Shown here one piece after another: positions 5,828-12,636 of a stretch of DNA of 14,216 bases; the stretch's first letter is position 1, and every line of letters begins with the position of its first letter. This DNA is from 4572-123 sp964418755 (GTDB lineage Bacteria > Desulfobacterota > Desulfobacteria > Desulfobacterales > 4572-123). Made by a program: the position numbers and the translations under genes. The notes beneath the pieces were generated by a model. It was not told where the DNA came from. It saw only the letters and a list, made by a program, of their open reading frames with translations, and did no database searches. Location: positions 1-14,216 of the forward strand of contig CAYQNS010000102.1 in NCBI GenBank assembly GCA_964418755.1, given 5' to 3'.

Positions 5828-6669
5828 TGGGAATCATCAAAATTGATTCCGACACTTTGCTTTTTGGCGTAATCGGTGACCCGGTGGCCCACAGTATGAG
5901 CCCTGTCATGCATAATCGGGCCTTTGCTGAAATCGATTATAATGGCGTGTATGTTGCAATGAATGTAAAAAATATTAAGGCGGCCGTGACGGGTATCAGG
6001 GCGCTGGGTATCAGGGGTGCCAGCATTACCATTCCCCATAAAATTGATGTCATGGAGTATCTGGATGAAATCGACGAAATGGCCATCCGAATCGGTGCCG
6101 TAAATACAATACTCAACAGTCAGGGAATTTTAAAAGGATTCAACTCCGACTGGACCGGAGCAATGAGCGCCCTTACGAAGAAAACCGCTATAGCCGGAAA
6201 AAAAATACTTATTATCGGAGCAGGCGGTGCGGCCCGTGCCATTGGTTTCGGCGTTGTTTCAAAAGGCGGCAAGCTGGCCATTGCCAATCGCACGCATAAA
6301 AAAGGTGAAAAGCTTGCGGCTGATCTGGGGGGAGAATTCATACCTGCCGCAGAATATTCAAAATCACAATGGGATATCATGATCAATACAACGTCCGTGG
6401 GTATGACTCCGAATACGGCCGCCATGCCGCTCGAAAGCACCTTTCTTGAAAAAAAAATGGTTGTCATGGATATTGTTTACAATCCGATGGATACCTGCCT
6501 GCTCATGGAAGCGCGAAAAAAAGACTGTACTACAATAGACGGCGTTTCCATGTTTGTTTGTCAGGGAGCCTGGCAGTTTGAGCTGTGGACCGGCCAAAAG
6601 GCACCAATTGATGTTATGGATCGGGCCGTTCGAGAGGCGTTGCGAAAAACACTGCCGGTCAGACATTGA
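5827..6669 (+). CDS. aroE: Shikimate dehydrogenase
   Basis: Reduces 3-dehydroshikimate to shikimate with NADPH. I chose ATG 5827-5829, which overlaps the pheA stop as TAATG and has GGGGAAA just upstream. This gives 280 residues, the family norm; the frame could extend to ATG 5773 but would then overlap pheA by 55 bp. The shikimate-binding Ser pair lies at S23/S25 (His-Ser-Met-Ser-Pro). Catalytic Lys K72 is in Thr-Ile-Pro-His-Lys and Asp D108 in Asn-Ser-Asp-Trp. The nucleotide-binding Gly-Ala-Gly-Gly-Ala-Ala is at 131-136. Asn-Arg-Thr (154-156) is the NADP-selecting motif, and Q246 lies in the C-terminal Gln-Gly-Ala motif. The features match AroE rather than the YdiB or quinate type, though substrate range cannot be read from sequence. 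Confidence 0.96.
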   Translation: MGIIKIDSDTLLFGVIGDPVAHSMSPVMHNRAFAEIDYNGVYVAMNVKNIKAAVTGIRALGIRGASITIPHKIDVMEYLDEIDEMAIRIGAVNTILNSQGILKGFNSDWTGAMSALTKKTAIAGKKILIIGAGGAARAIGFGVVSKGGKLAIANRTHKKGEKLAADLGGEFIPAAEYSKSQWDIMINTTSVGMTPNTAAMPLESTFLEKKMVVMDIVYNPMDTCLLMEARKKDCTTIDGVSMFVCQGAWQFELWTGQKAPIDVMDRAVREALRKTLPVRH

Positions 6670-6840
6670 ATCCACAGACTTCGCAGATTAGACCGATTAT
6701 AATAAATATGCGATAGATGTTATGAAATCTGCCGCGTTACATCCCGCAACCGGCTGCGGTAAGATAGAAATTAGACCTTATTAATACCTCGTAGTTTGCC
6801 GCGGGGTAGTTCATTAAATCGAATTTTTTAAGAGACTATC
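6670..6840 (+). promoter_or_regulatory. 171-bp aroE-aroA spacer with two hairpins, possible internal regulation
   Basis: This is the only large gap inside the aro operon. It holds a hairpin CCGCA/TGCGG (6744-6748 with 6755-6759). A larger one pairs TACCTCG (6785-6791) with CGGGGTA (6802-6808, one G-T), flanked by TTAA/TTAA arms (6781-6784, 6814-6817). A T-run follows at 6824-6829. A TATAAT hexamer (6698-6703) lacks a good -35. The octamer ATTAGACC occurs twice (6688-6695, 6770-6777). An internal promoter or a weak attenuating hairpin is possible but unproven. Confidence 0.35.
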
Positions 6841-8106
6841 GTGATTGAAATTAAGCCGAAAAAAATCGAAAAATGTGCGATAACCGTACCCGGATCTAAA
6901 AGTTATACCCACAGGATTCTGGTTGCCGCTGCTCTGGCGGACGGTATCAGCACCATAGAAAACGGCCTTGTCAGCGACGACACTCTCCTGACGCTGAATG
7001 CACTGAAACAGATGGGTACGCAAATCGAGGTTCTACCGGAGCATTTTGTCGTATCCGGCACCGGGGGGAGTCTGAAAAGCTGCCGCAAACCGTTGTATCT
7101 TGAAAATTCCGGAACATCCATGCGCCTGATTACCGCTTTGGCGGCCATTGGGAAAGGTGAATATATCTTGTCCGGTACTAAAAGGATGCATGAGCGGCCC
7201 CTCCAGGACCTGCTGGATGGATTGCATCAGATCAAGGTCAGCGCCATATCGATTAATCAAAATGGCTGCCCTCCGGTCAAAGTTCACGGAACATGTGTGG
7301 CCGGCGGAAAAATTGATCTAAATTGCAGTACAAGCAGTCAGTATCTTTCCGCACTGCTGTTGATCGCTCCTTATACCCGCCGGGGCCTTGAAATCAGAAT
7401 CACAAGTGGCCCTGTTTCAAAGCCCTATATCGATATGACCGTGGACGTCATGCAGCGAATGGGTATTGAAATTAAGCGTAGCGGATACAGCTTATTTTCC
7501 ATCAAAGGCGGGCAGGTTTTTCAAGCCGGCCGGTATATTGTTGAACCGGATTGTTCCCAGGCTGGTTATTTCTGGGCCGCCGCTGCCATAACCGGTGCCT
7601 CCGTTACCGTCCGCGGCATAACCGCTGATTCCCGCCAGGGAGACATTAAATTTGTGGACCTGCTGGAAAAGATGGGCTGCTCCGTGATTAAGAAAAATGA
7701 CGGGATAGAGGTTATCGGTTCGTCCCTGCTTACGGGCGTTGATGTGGATATGGGAGATATGCCCGATCTGGTGCCGACACTGGCAATCATTGCGGCTTTT
7801 GCAAAAGGCACCACACAAATCCGTAATGTAGCCCATTTGCGGGTCAAGGAGAGTGACCGTATCGGTGCGGTCGTTAACGAACTTGAAAAAATGGGCATCA
7901 AAGCTCTTTGCCGTGATGATGACATCGTGATCCATGGGGGAATGCCCCATGGTGCAAAAATTGAAACATATGGCGATCATCGGATTGCCATGAGTTTTGC
8001 GCTGGCAGGATTAAACGTTCCCAGTGTTTTTATCTCTAATGAAAGGTGTGTCGAAAAATCTTTCCCAGAATTCTGGAATATTTTCAATCGGATGGGCATG
8101 GCCTAA
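6841..8106 (+). CDS. aroA: 3-phosphoshikimate 1-carboxyvinyltransferase (EPSP synthase)
   Basis: Transfers the enolpyruvyl group of PEP to shikimate-3-phosphate, the penultimate step to chorismate. The start is GTG 6841 with only a weak AAGAG upstream; no in-frame ATG offers a full-length protein. Substrate-binding Gly-Ser-Lys-Ser with Lys K20, S21 and R25 opens the protein. The PEP loop reads Asn-Ser-Gly-Thr-Ser-Met-Arg (89-95), closer to Bacillus-type than to the E. coli Asn-Ala-Gly-Thr form. Also present are Arg-Pro (119-120), D309 in Met-Pro-Asp-Leu, Arg-Val-Lys-Glu-Ser-Asp-Arg (334-340), Asp-His-Arg (379-381) and K406. The length of 421 is normal. It lies 171 bp after aroE and 42 bp before aroK. 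Confidence 0.97.
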   Translation: MIEIKPKKIEKCAITVPGSKSYTHRILVAAALADGISTIENGLVSDDTLLTLNALKQMGTQIEVLPEHFVVSGTGGSLKSCRKPLYLENSGTSMRLITALAAIGKGEYILSGTKRMHERPLQDLLDGLHQIKVSAISINQNGCPPVKVHGTCVAGGKIDLNCSTSSQYLSALLLIAPYTRRGLEIRITSGPVSKPYIDMTVDVMQRMGIEIKRSGYSLFSIKGGQVFQAGRYIVEPDCSQAGYFWAAAAITGASVTVRGITADSRQGDIKFVDLLEKMGCSVIKKNDGIEVIGSSLLTGVDVDMGDMPDLVPTLAIIAAFAKGTTQIRNVAHLRVKESDRIGAVVNELEKMGIKALCRDDDIVIHGGMPHGAKIETYGDHRIAMSFALAGLNVPSVFISNERCVEKSFPEFWNIFNRMGMA

Positions 8107-8148
8107 GGGTTTTATTGATATGATTCTATTTTTGAATCAATACCGGGT

Positions 8149-8709
8149 ATGGAAATGAATATTTTTTTAATCGGATTTCGATGCAGTGGTAAAACATCCG
8201 TGGGGCGAGAGCTGGCGCCACGGATGGAAAAAACCTTTGTCGACAGCGATCACAAATTTGTCGAAACTTTCGGTAAACCCATTGCCGAAATAGTAAAAAA
8301 TCAGGGCTGGCAATATTTTCGAAAACTGGAAAAACAGATCATAAAAGAGATATGCAGGGAAAGAGGCCAGGTTGTGGCTACTGGGGGAGGGGTTGTTCTG
8401 AATGCTGCCAATGTTGCCGTAATGAAAAAAAACGGCATCCTTGTGTGGTTACGGGCTGATGCGGAAACCACCCGAAAGAGAATGGCGGATGATCTGAACA
8501 CAAAAGATCAGCGACCATCCCTTACATCTAAAGGATTGCTTGAAGAAATTCTTCTAACTATCCGTAATAGACAGCAATATTATGATAATGCGTCCAATTT
8601 TTCAATTGATACCGATTTTAAATCGATAAACGAAATATGCAACTTTATTATTGAGAAAATTGCCTTGGAAGATAAAAGTCGAGAATTTTTGAACGCTTAC
8701 ATAAAATGA
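8149..8709 (+). CDS. aroK: Shikimate kinase
   Basis: Phosphorylates shikimate at the 3-hydroxyl with ATP, supplying the AroA substrate. A Walker A motif, Gly-Phe-Arg-Cys-Ser-Gly-Lys-Thr, lies at 9-16. The shikimate-binding Asp-Ser-Asp has D32 and D34, R58 follows in Phe-Arg, and Gly-Gly-Gly is at 79-81. The lid Arg-Pro pair is at 122-123, and a further Arg in Asn-Arg-Gln is at 141. The C-terminal ~15 residues extend slightly past the usual end. Two ATG codons (8149, 8155) are possible, and neither has a strong Shine-Dalgarno. An imperfect inverted repeat in the aroA-aroK gap (8113-8143, with GATTC/GAATC as its core) may affect translation. It ends 13 bp before aroC. Confidence 0.95.
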   Translation: MEMNIFLIGFRCSGKTSVGRELAPRMEKTFVDSDHKFVETFGKPIAEIVKNQGWQYFRKLEKQIIKEICRERGQVVATGGGVVLNAANVAVMKKNGILVWLRADAETTRKRMADDLNTKDQRPSLTSKGLLEEILLTIRNRQQYYDNASNFSIDTDFKSINEICNFIIEKIALEDKSREFLNAYIK

Positions 8710-8722
8710 AAGGCCGAATATA

Positions 8723-9793
8723 ATGTCAAGTACGACCGGAACCTTATTTAAGGTAACCACTTTTGGTGAAAGTCACGGGAAAGGCATTGGCGCCGTGGTT
8801 GATGGATGTCCGCCACGCATCGGACTGAGTGCGTCTGATATTCAAATCCAGTTGAATCGGCGGCGTCCGGGGCAGAGTGATCTGACAACGGACAGAAACG
8901 AAGAGGATCGTGTTCGTATATTGTCTGGAGTGGAAAACGGACAAACCCTGGGTACCCCCATTGCCCTGGTGGTTGACAACCATGATCACCGTCCGGCTGA
9001 TTATGGGAATGCAAGCGATATTCCGCGACCTTCACATGCGGATTATACCTACCGGATGAAATACGGCATCAGCGCTGCCAGTGGTGGAGGGCGGGCCAGT
9101 GCCCGGGAAACTGTCGCCAGGGTAGCAGCAGGTGCCATTGCCGAAAAATTTTTATTTGAAACATATGGCATCAGGATCGTGGCATGGGTAAGTGCCGTGG
9201 GCAATGTGAGTGCCCCGGAAATGGGACCTGATGTTTCCCGCAGCCGGGTTGAAACATCATCGACCCGCTGTCCTGATTCTGAAACCGCTGAACAGATAAA
9301 AAAGCAAATCAGACGGGCCCGTGAAGATTCGGATTCAGTGGGCGGCATTATTACCTGTATCTGTAAAAATATTCCAGTTGGACTCGGGGAACCGGTTTTT
9401 GACAAAACTGAAGCCCGCCTGGCCCAGGCCATGCTTTCCATTCCCGCGTCCAAGGGCTTTGAGATCGGTTCCGGATTTGCAGGTGCTGCCATGCACGGAT
9501 CGGAACATAATGATCTGTTTATAAAAAAAGGCGGACACATGGGGACCCGCACCAATTTTAGCGGAGGTATTCAGGGCGGGATCACCAATGGTGAACCGAT
9601 TCTATTCAAAGTGGCTTTTAAACCGCCGGCAACCATTGGTAAAGCCCAGAACACCGTGGATTATGATGGCAATAATGCAATTCTGAAAGCAAGGGGACGT
9701 CATGATCCCTGTGTAGTTCCAAGGGCCGTGCCGATTGTGGAAAGCATGGCGGCATTGGTCCTCGCCGACCTGGCCCTATGTCGGAACAGGTAA
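8723..9793 (+). CDS. aroC: Chorismate synthase
   Basis: Forms chorismate from EPSP by 1,4-elimination of phosphate, needing reduced FMN. The family signatures are clear. Gly-Glu-Ser-His-Gly (15-19) carries the catalytic His H18. Arg-Arg-Arg-Pro-Gly-Gln-Ser is at 46-52, and Pro-Ser-His-Ala-Asp holds the second active-site His, H105. Gly-Gly-Gly-Arg-Ala-Ser-Ala-Arg is at 121-128, and a C-terminal Gly-Arg-His-Asp-Pro-Cys motif is present. The 356-residue length is normal. GAAAGG precedes the ATG at a suitable distance. It is tightly packed between aroK (13 bp) and tyrA (28 bp). No flavin reductase domain is fused, so FMN reduction must come from elsewhere. Confidence 0.98.
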   Translation: MSSTTGTLFKVTTFGESHGKGIGAVVDGCPPRIGLSASDIQIQLNRRRPGQSDLTTDRNEEDRVRILSGVENGQTLGTPIALVVDNHDHRPADYGNASDIPRPSHADYTYRMKYGISAASGGGRASARETVARVAAGAIAEKFLFETYGIRIVAWVSAVGNVSAPEMGPDVSRSRVETSSTRCPDSETAEQIKKQIRRAREDSDSVGGIITCICKNIPVGLGEPVFDKTEARLAQAMLSIPASKGFEIGSGFAGAAMHGSEHNDLFIKKGGHMGTRTNFSGGIQGGITNGEPILFKVAFKPPATIGKAQNTVDYDGNNAILKARGRHDPCVVPRAVPIVESMAALVLADLALCRNR

Positions 9794-9821
9794 CTGAAAA
9801 TTAAAAAATAAAAGAGGCATT

Positions 9822-10556
9822 ATGATCGGCATTATCGGCTTTGGCCGTTTCGGCTGCTTGACGACCCGGTACCTGGCCAGGGATTTTAAAGTAAATGTAC
9901 TTACCCGTAAGGGCAACTCTTCGGCAATCAAGGCCCTTGGCGGTATTCCGGAATCGTTGGAAACGGTTTGCGCTCAGAAATATATTATTCTTTGCGTTCC
10001 CATTTCGACTTTGAAAAATGTATTGAAAAATATTGCACCGATCATTAAAGAAGATGCGATCGTTGTGGATGTATGTTCGGTAAAGGAAGCGCCGATACGA
10101 TGGATGAAATCCCTTTTGCCTGAAACCGTCTCCATTTTACCGACCCATCCCATGTTTGGCCCGGACAGTGCATCCGAGTCTCTGGCGGGGTGTAAAATTT
10201 TTTTAAACGACGCCGGAATCAAAAAATCCGGATATCAAAAGATTAAAAGATACCTGCGATCTTTGGGGTTGGTTTTGGTTGAAGGGTCCCCGGAAGAACA
10301 TGACCATCAGATCGCAGTCAGTCTTGCCCTTACCCATTTTATCGGCCGAGGGCTTGAAGAATTTGGTGCCGGTCCTCTGGATATCGACACGGAAGGCTAC
10401 CAAAGACTGCTGCACATTCTGGGAGTAGTCGAGCACGATACCTGGCAGCTTTTTGTGGATATGAACAGATATAATTCATACGCCCGTCAAAAACGGCGCA
10501 AATTCATGGATGCAATGAAAAAAATCGACACCCTTATTGAAAAACAGGTTGTTTAG
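9822..10556 (+). CDS. tyrA: Prephenate/arogenate dehydrogenase, short single-domain form
   Basis: Oxidatively decarboxylates prephenate or arogenate in the tyrosine branch. The Rossmann motif Gly-Phe-Gly-Arg-Phe-Gly (6-11) opens the protein. The end of the second strand reads Leu-Thr-Arg-Lys (27-30) where an acidic residue would favour NAD; an Arg there resembles NADP-using enzymes. The active-site His H109 is in Thr-His-Pro-Met-Phe-Gly-Pro (108-114). The C-terminal helical part contains His-Asp-His (160-162) and Thr-His (171-172). At 244 residues it lacks the ACT and chorismate mutase domains of longer TyrA proteins, and resembles compact plant/archaeal-type dehydrogenases. It is the last gene of the operon. 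Whether prephenate or arogenate is used cannot be decided from sequence. Confidence 0.88.
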   Translation: MIGIIGFGRFGCLTTRYLARDFKVNVLTRKGNSSAIKALGGIPESLETVCAQKYIILCVPISTLKNVLKNIAPIIKEDAIVVDVCSVKEAPIRWMKSLLPETVSILPTHPMFGPDSASESLAGCKIFLNDAGIKKSGYQKIKRYLRSLGLVLVEGSPEEHDHQIAVSLALTHFIGRGLEEFGAGPLDIDTEGYQRLLHILGVVEHDTWQLFVDMNRYNSYARQKRRKFMDAMKKIDTLIEKQVV

Positions 10557-10641
10557 TTTCGGAACCAAAAAATTCGTTCAGACACAATTTTGAATGTTGA
10601 ACTGATAAAAAATAACTTCAGGCCGATGAAAAATAAAATTC

Positions 10642-10659
10642 TTTGTAATTTTTTACAAA
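10642..10659. terminator. AT-rich convergent hairpin after tyrA
   Basis: TTTGTAA (10642-10648) and TTACAAA (10653-10659) form a perfect 7-bp stem with a TTTT loop between convergent genes. It is A+T-rich with no clean downstream T-run on the + strand, so terminator strength is doubtful. Confidence 0.35.
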
Positions 10660-10663
10660 ATTA

Positions 10664-10885
10664 TTACAGGTTATAATTTTTTTCATCTTTAACATATGCC
10701 TCAAAATTTTTTTCTATTAAAAAACCGGATATCATAGCGCCGACCACATCTGCGGTATCTACTCTGTAAACGCCCCTTTCATCGCGCCCGGTCAGTTGTT
10801 TGGCCAGTTTAACAATATTCTGCAGGGCTGCTGCAGGCATGTCAACAACGACATTTATAGTAATTGTATCGGAAGATTTGTTCAT
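10664..10885 (-). CDS. Small protein of unknown function, 73 residues
   Basis: Read from ATG 10883-10885, which has AAAAGGAT about 10 nt upstream, to TAA. The frame stays open upstream to a TTG at 10945 (93 residues), but that start is less likely. I do not recognise a family. The N-terminal third is a beta-like stretch (Thr-Ile-Thr-Ile-Asn-Val-Val-Val). The middle, Ala-Ala-Leu-Gln-Asn-Ile-Val-Lys-Leu, looks helical, and the C-terminus is charged. No signal peptide or membrane segment is seen. It stands alone, converging with tyrA and diverging from the response-regulator gene. Coding status rests on the open frame and a plausible amino acid pattern. Confidence 0.6.
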   Translation of the reverse strand: MNKSSDTITINVVVDMPAAALQNIVKLAKQLTGRDERGVYRVDTADVVGAMISGFLIEKNFEAYVKDEKNYNL

Positions 10886-11133
10886 TGGATGATCATCCTT
10901 TTTATCCGGTTCAGGGTCCACAAAGTTGATATTTGAAATAACCAATACCGGTCGCTAAAATATATCCAATGCAATGTCAATAAAAAATCATGCCGAAATA
11001 GACGGCAATTTTTTACGAGCCATAAGATATTGCTGCAAAAACAAATGAGCCGGTCCGCAATAAAAAGCATCCGTATATTTAATTTTTTTTTTATTTGTGT
11101 TATAAAAGTAGGATGTCATCAAATGGATAGATT

Positions 11134-12087
11134 ATGAACCTAAATTCAGTGAAAAAAAAATTCCCCATATTGATTGCCGACGATGATCCGATCGGAAGAA
11201 GGCTCCTTGAAAATACACTGGTAAAATCCGGGCATAATGTTGTTGCGGTGGAAGACGGTTTTAAGGCGTTGGCTCTGTTCAACGATGATTTTTTCCCGAT
11301 TGTTCTTACTGACTGGATGATGCCGGGCATGAATGGCCTGGAGCTTTGCCGTGCCCTTAGAAAAAAACAACTGCCCGGATACGTCTTTATCATTCTGCTC
11401 ACGGCCCGGGATTCAACGGATGATATAATTACCGGCCTGGAGGCCGGCGCGGATGATTATCTGAGCAAACCGTTTCTTCACGCTGAATTGCTTGCCCGAC
11501 TCAACACCGGTATCCGTGTCCTGGAACTGGAAAAATCCCTGCAGCGCGCCAATGAAAAAATTAAACAGATGACCCGAACAGACGCTCTTACCGGCTGTTA
11601 TAATAAAAGGTATCTCGACGAATATCTGCCTGTTGAAATATCAAGATCGAAACGATACAATCGTGCATTGTCAATTATCATGTGTGATATTGATCATTTT
11701 AAAAAAATCAATGACACCTACGGACATCTATCAGGTGACGATGTACTGAAAAACTTCTCACAATGTCTGATGCAGTCCGTACGCAAAAAAATAGACTGGG
11801 TGGTGCGTTATGGCGGAGAAGAATTTCTTCTTGTATTGCCTGAAACAGACAAAGCCGGAGCCTACAAACTGGCGGAGAGAAACCGCCGAGAAGTTGCCCG
11901 CCAGAGAACTGTGGTTAATGACGTGCCTATTCACATTACGGCAAGTTTCGGTATCAGTTGTTTTCTACCGTTACCCGGCGATGTGATGAAAACGCCGGAT
12001 GAAATGATCAGACAGGCGGATAAATTACTTTATAAATCAAAACAGGAAGGCAGAAACAAAGTTACGATGGAACCGGATCAACCTTAA
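11134..12087 (+). CDS. Response regulator with GGDEF output (diguanylate cyclase)
   Basis: A predicted cytoplasmic protein that would make cyclic di-GMP when phosphorylated by an unidentified histidine kinase. The receiver domain (~10-127) has the acidic pocket D16/D17, phospho-acceptor D60 in Leu-Thr-Asp-Trp, T90 and K112, all conserved. A short helical linker (~128-147) leads to a GGDEF domain (~148-312) with Asp-Ile-Asp-His-Phe-Lys (185-190) and an intact Gly-Gly-Glu-Glu-Phe (227-231). The inhibitory I-site position, normally Arg-x-x-Asp five residues before it, reads Lys-Lys-Ile-Asp (218-221), so product inhibition may be weak. The layout resembles PleD/WspR-type proteins with one receiver. 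A TATAAA at 11101-11106 could be its -10. It is followed 25 bp later by an unknown gene. Confidence 0.95.
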   Translation: MNLNSVKKKFPILIADDDPIGRRLLENTLVKSGHNVVAVEDGFKALALFNDDFFPIVLTDWMMPGMNGLELCRALRKKQLPGYVFIILLTARDSTDDIITGLEAGADDYLSKPFLHAELLARLNTGIRVLELEKSLQRANEKIKQMTRTDALTGCYNKRYLDEYLPVEISRSKRYNRALSIIMCDIDHFKKINDTYGHLSGDDVLKNFSQCLMQSVRKKIDWVVRYGGEEFLLVLPETDKAGAYKLAERNRREVARQRTVVNDVPIHITASFGISCFLPLPGDVMKTPDEMIRQADKLLYKSKQEGRNKVTMEPDQP

Positions 12088-12112
12088 TACCGATATTGCG
12101 GGGGGGATAATC

Positions 12113-12601
12113 GTGAGAGTCAACAGTTCAGACTGTATCAAAAACAGCGAAAAGAATTTAATCGGTGAGTTATGCAAGGGCTTTGACTGGCGGGCAATCA
12201 GAAAAATATTCAAACAGCGATATCGTCTCAATATGCTCAAAGCAATCGGAACCCGCCATGGGGATATTGTTGTTTTTAACGAGCAGGTGGCCTATAAGCT
12301 GGATTTTAAAGCTATGGTACCGCTTTCCATTGTTTTTGACAGGAAGGGGAATCACCTTGCATTAACACCGGCAGGCGAAATGCCGTCAGGCAGCAAAAAA
12401 AGAGCATCTGCGGATAATTTCAGTGAAGATGTTGTTGCAGGATCTCAAAATGGCAGGGAGGAAATAACGGCCTATGACCTGTTGCCTCTTGAAAATAGTA
12501 AGGGACCTGCCATTGCCGGCCCCGGTATTGACCCGAAAAAAAATATTTCTCAAATGGCAAACAAAATAGCGGTGATGATTTCGGAAATAAACGGGGAGTA
12601 G
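12113..12601 (+). CDS. Conserved-looking protein of unknown function, 162 residues
   Basis: Starts at GTG 12113-12115 with an excellent GGGGGGAT upstream (12101-12108) and lies 25 bp after the diguanylate cyclase gene, so it is probably co-transcribed. I recognise no family. Residues ~20-80 look like a compact fold: a basic helix (Trp-Arg-Ala-Ile-Arg-Lys-Ile-Phe-Lys) followed by alternating hydrophobic strands ending Pro-Leu-Ser-Ile-Val-Phe-Asp. Residues ~85-150 are polar, Ser/Gly/Lys/Glu-rich and probably disordered. The C-terminal ~15 residues are helical. No signal peptide or membrane segment is seen. Its place suggests a link to the receiver-GGDEF protein, but nothing shows the function. 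Confidence 0.75.
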   Translation: MRVNSSDCIKNSEKNLIGELCKGFDWRAIRKIFKQRYRLNMLKAIGTRHGDIVVFNEQVAYKLDFKAMVPLSIVFDRKGNHLALTPAGEMPSGSKKRASADNFSEDVVAGSQNGREEITAYDLLPLENSKGPAIAGPGIDPKKNISQMANKIAVMISEINGE

Positions 12602-12612
12602 GGCACTTGTCG

Positions 12613-12636
12613 CTTTGGTCCGGCTATGACCGAAAG
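12613..12636. terminator. Possible convergent terminator hairpin
   Basis: CTTTGGTC (12613-12620) pairs with GACC-G-AAAG (12628-12636), giving an 8-bp stem with one bulged G. It spans the space between the convergent 162-residue gene and the cyclase gene, whose TAG stop lies in the loop. There is no strong T-run, so confidence is low. Confidence 0.3.

Noticed and set aside
6722..6784. A 20-codon ORF in the aroE-aroA gap as a second leader peptide
   Set aside because: It has no run of amino-acid-specific codons (only one Tyr), a poor ribosome-binding site and no clear competing helices.
10882..11070. A 62-residue minus-strand frame rich in Trp, Cys and Leu
   Set aside because: It overlaps the start of the small unknown gene, covers AT-rich intergenic DNA and shows no ribosome-binding site or protein-like pattern.
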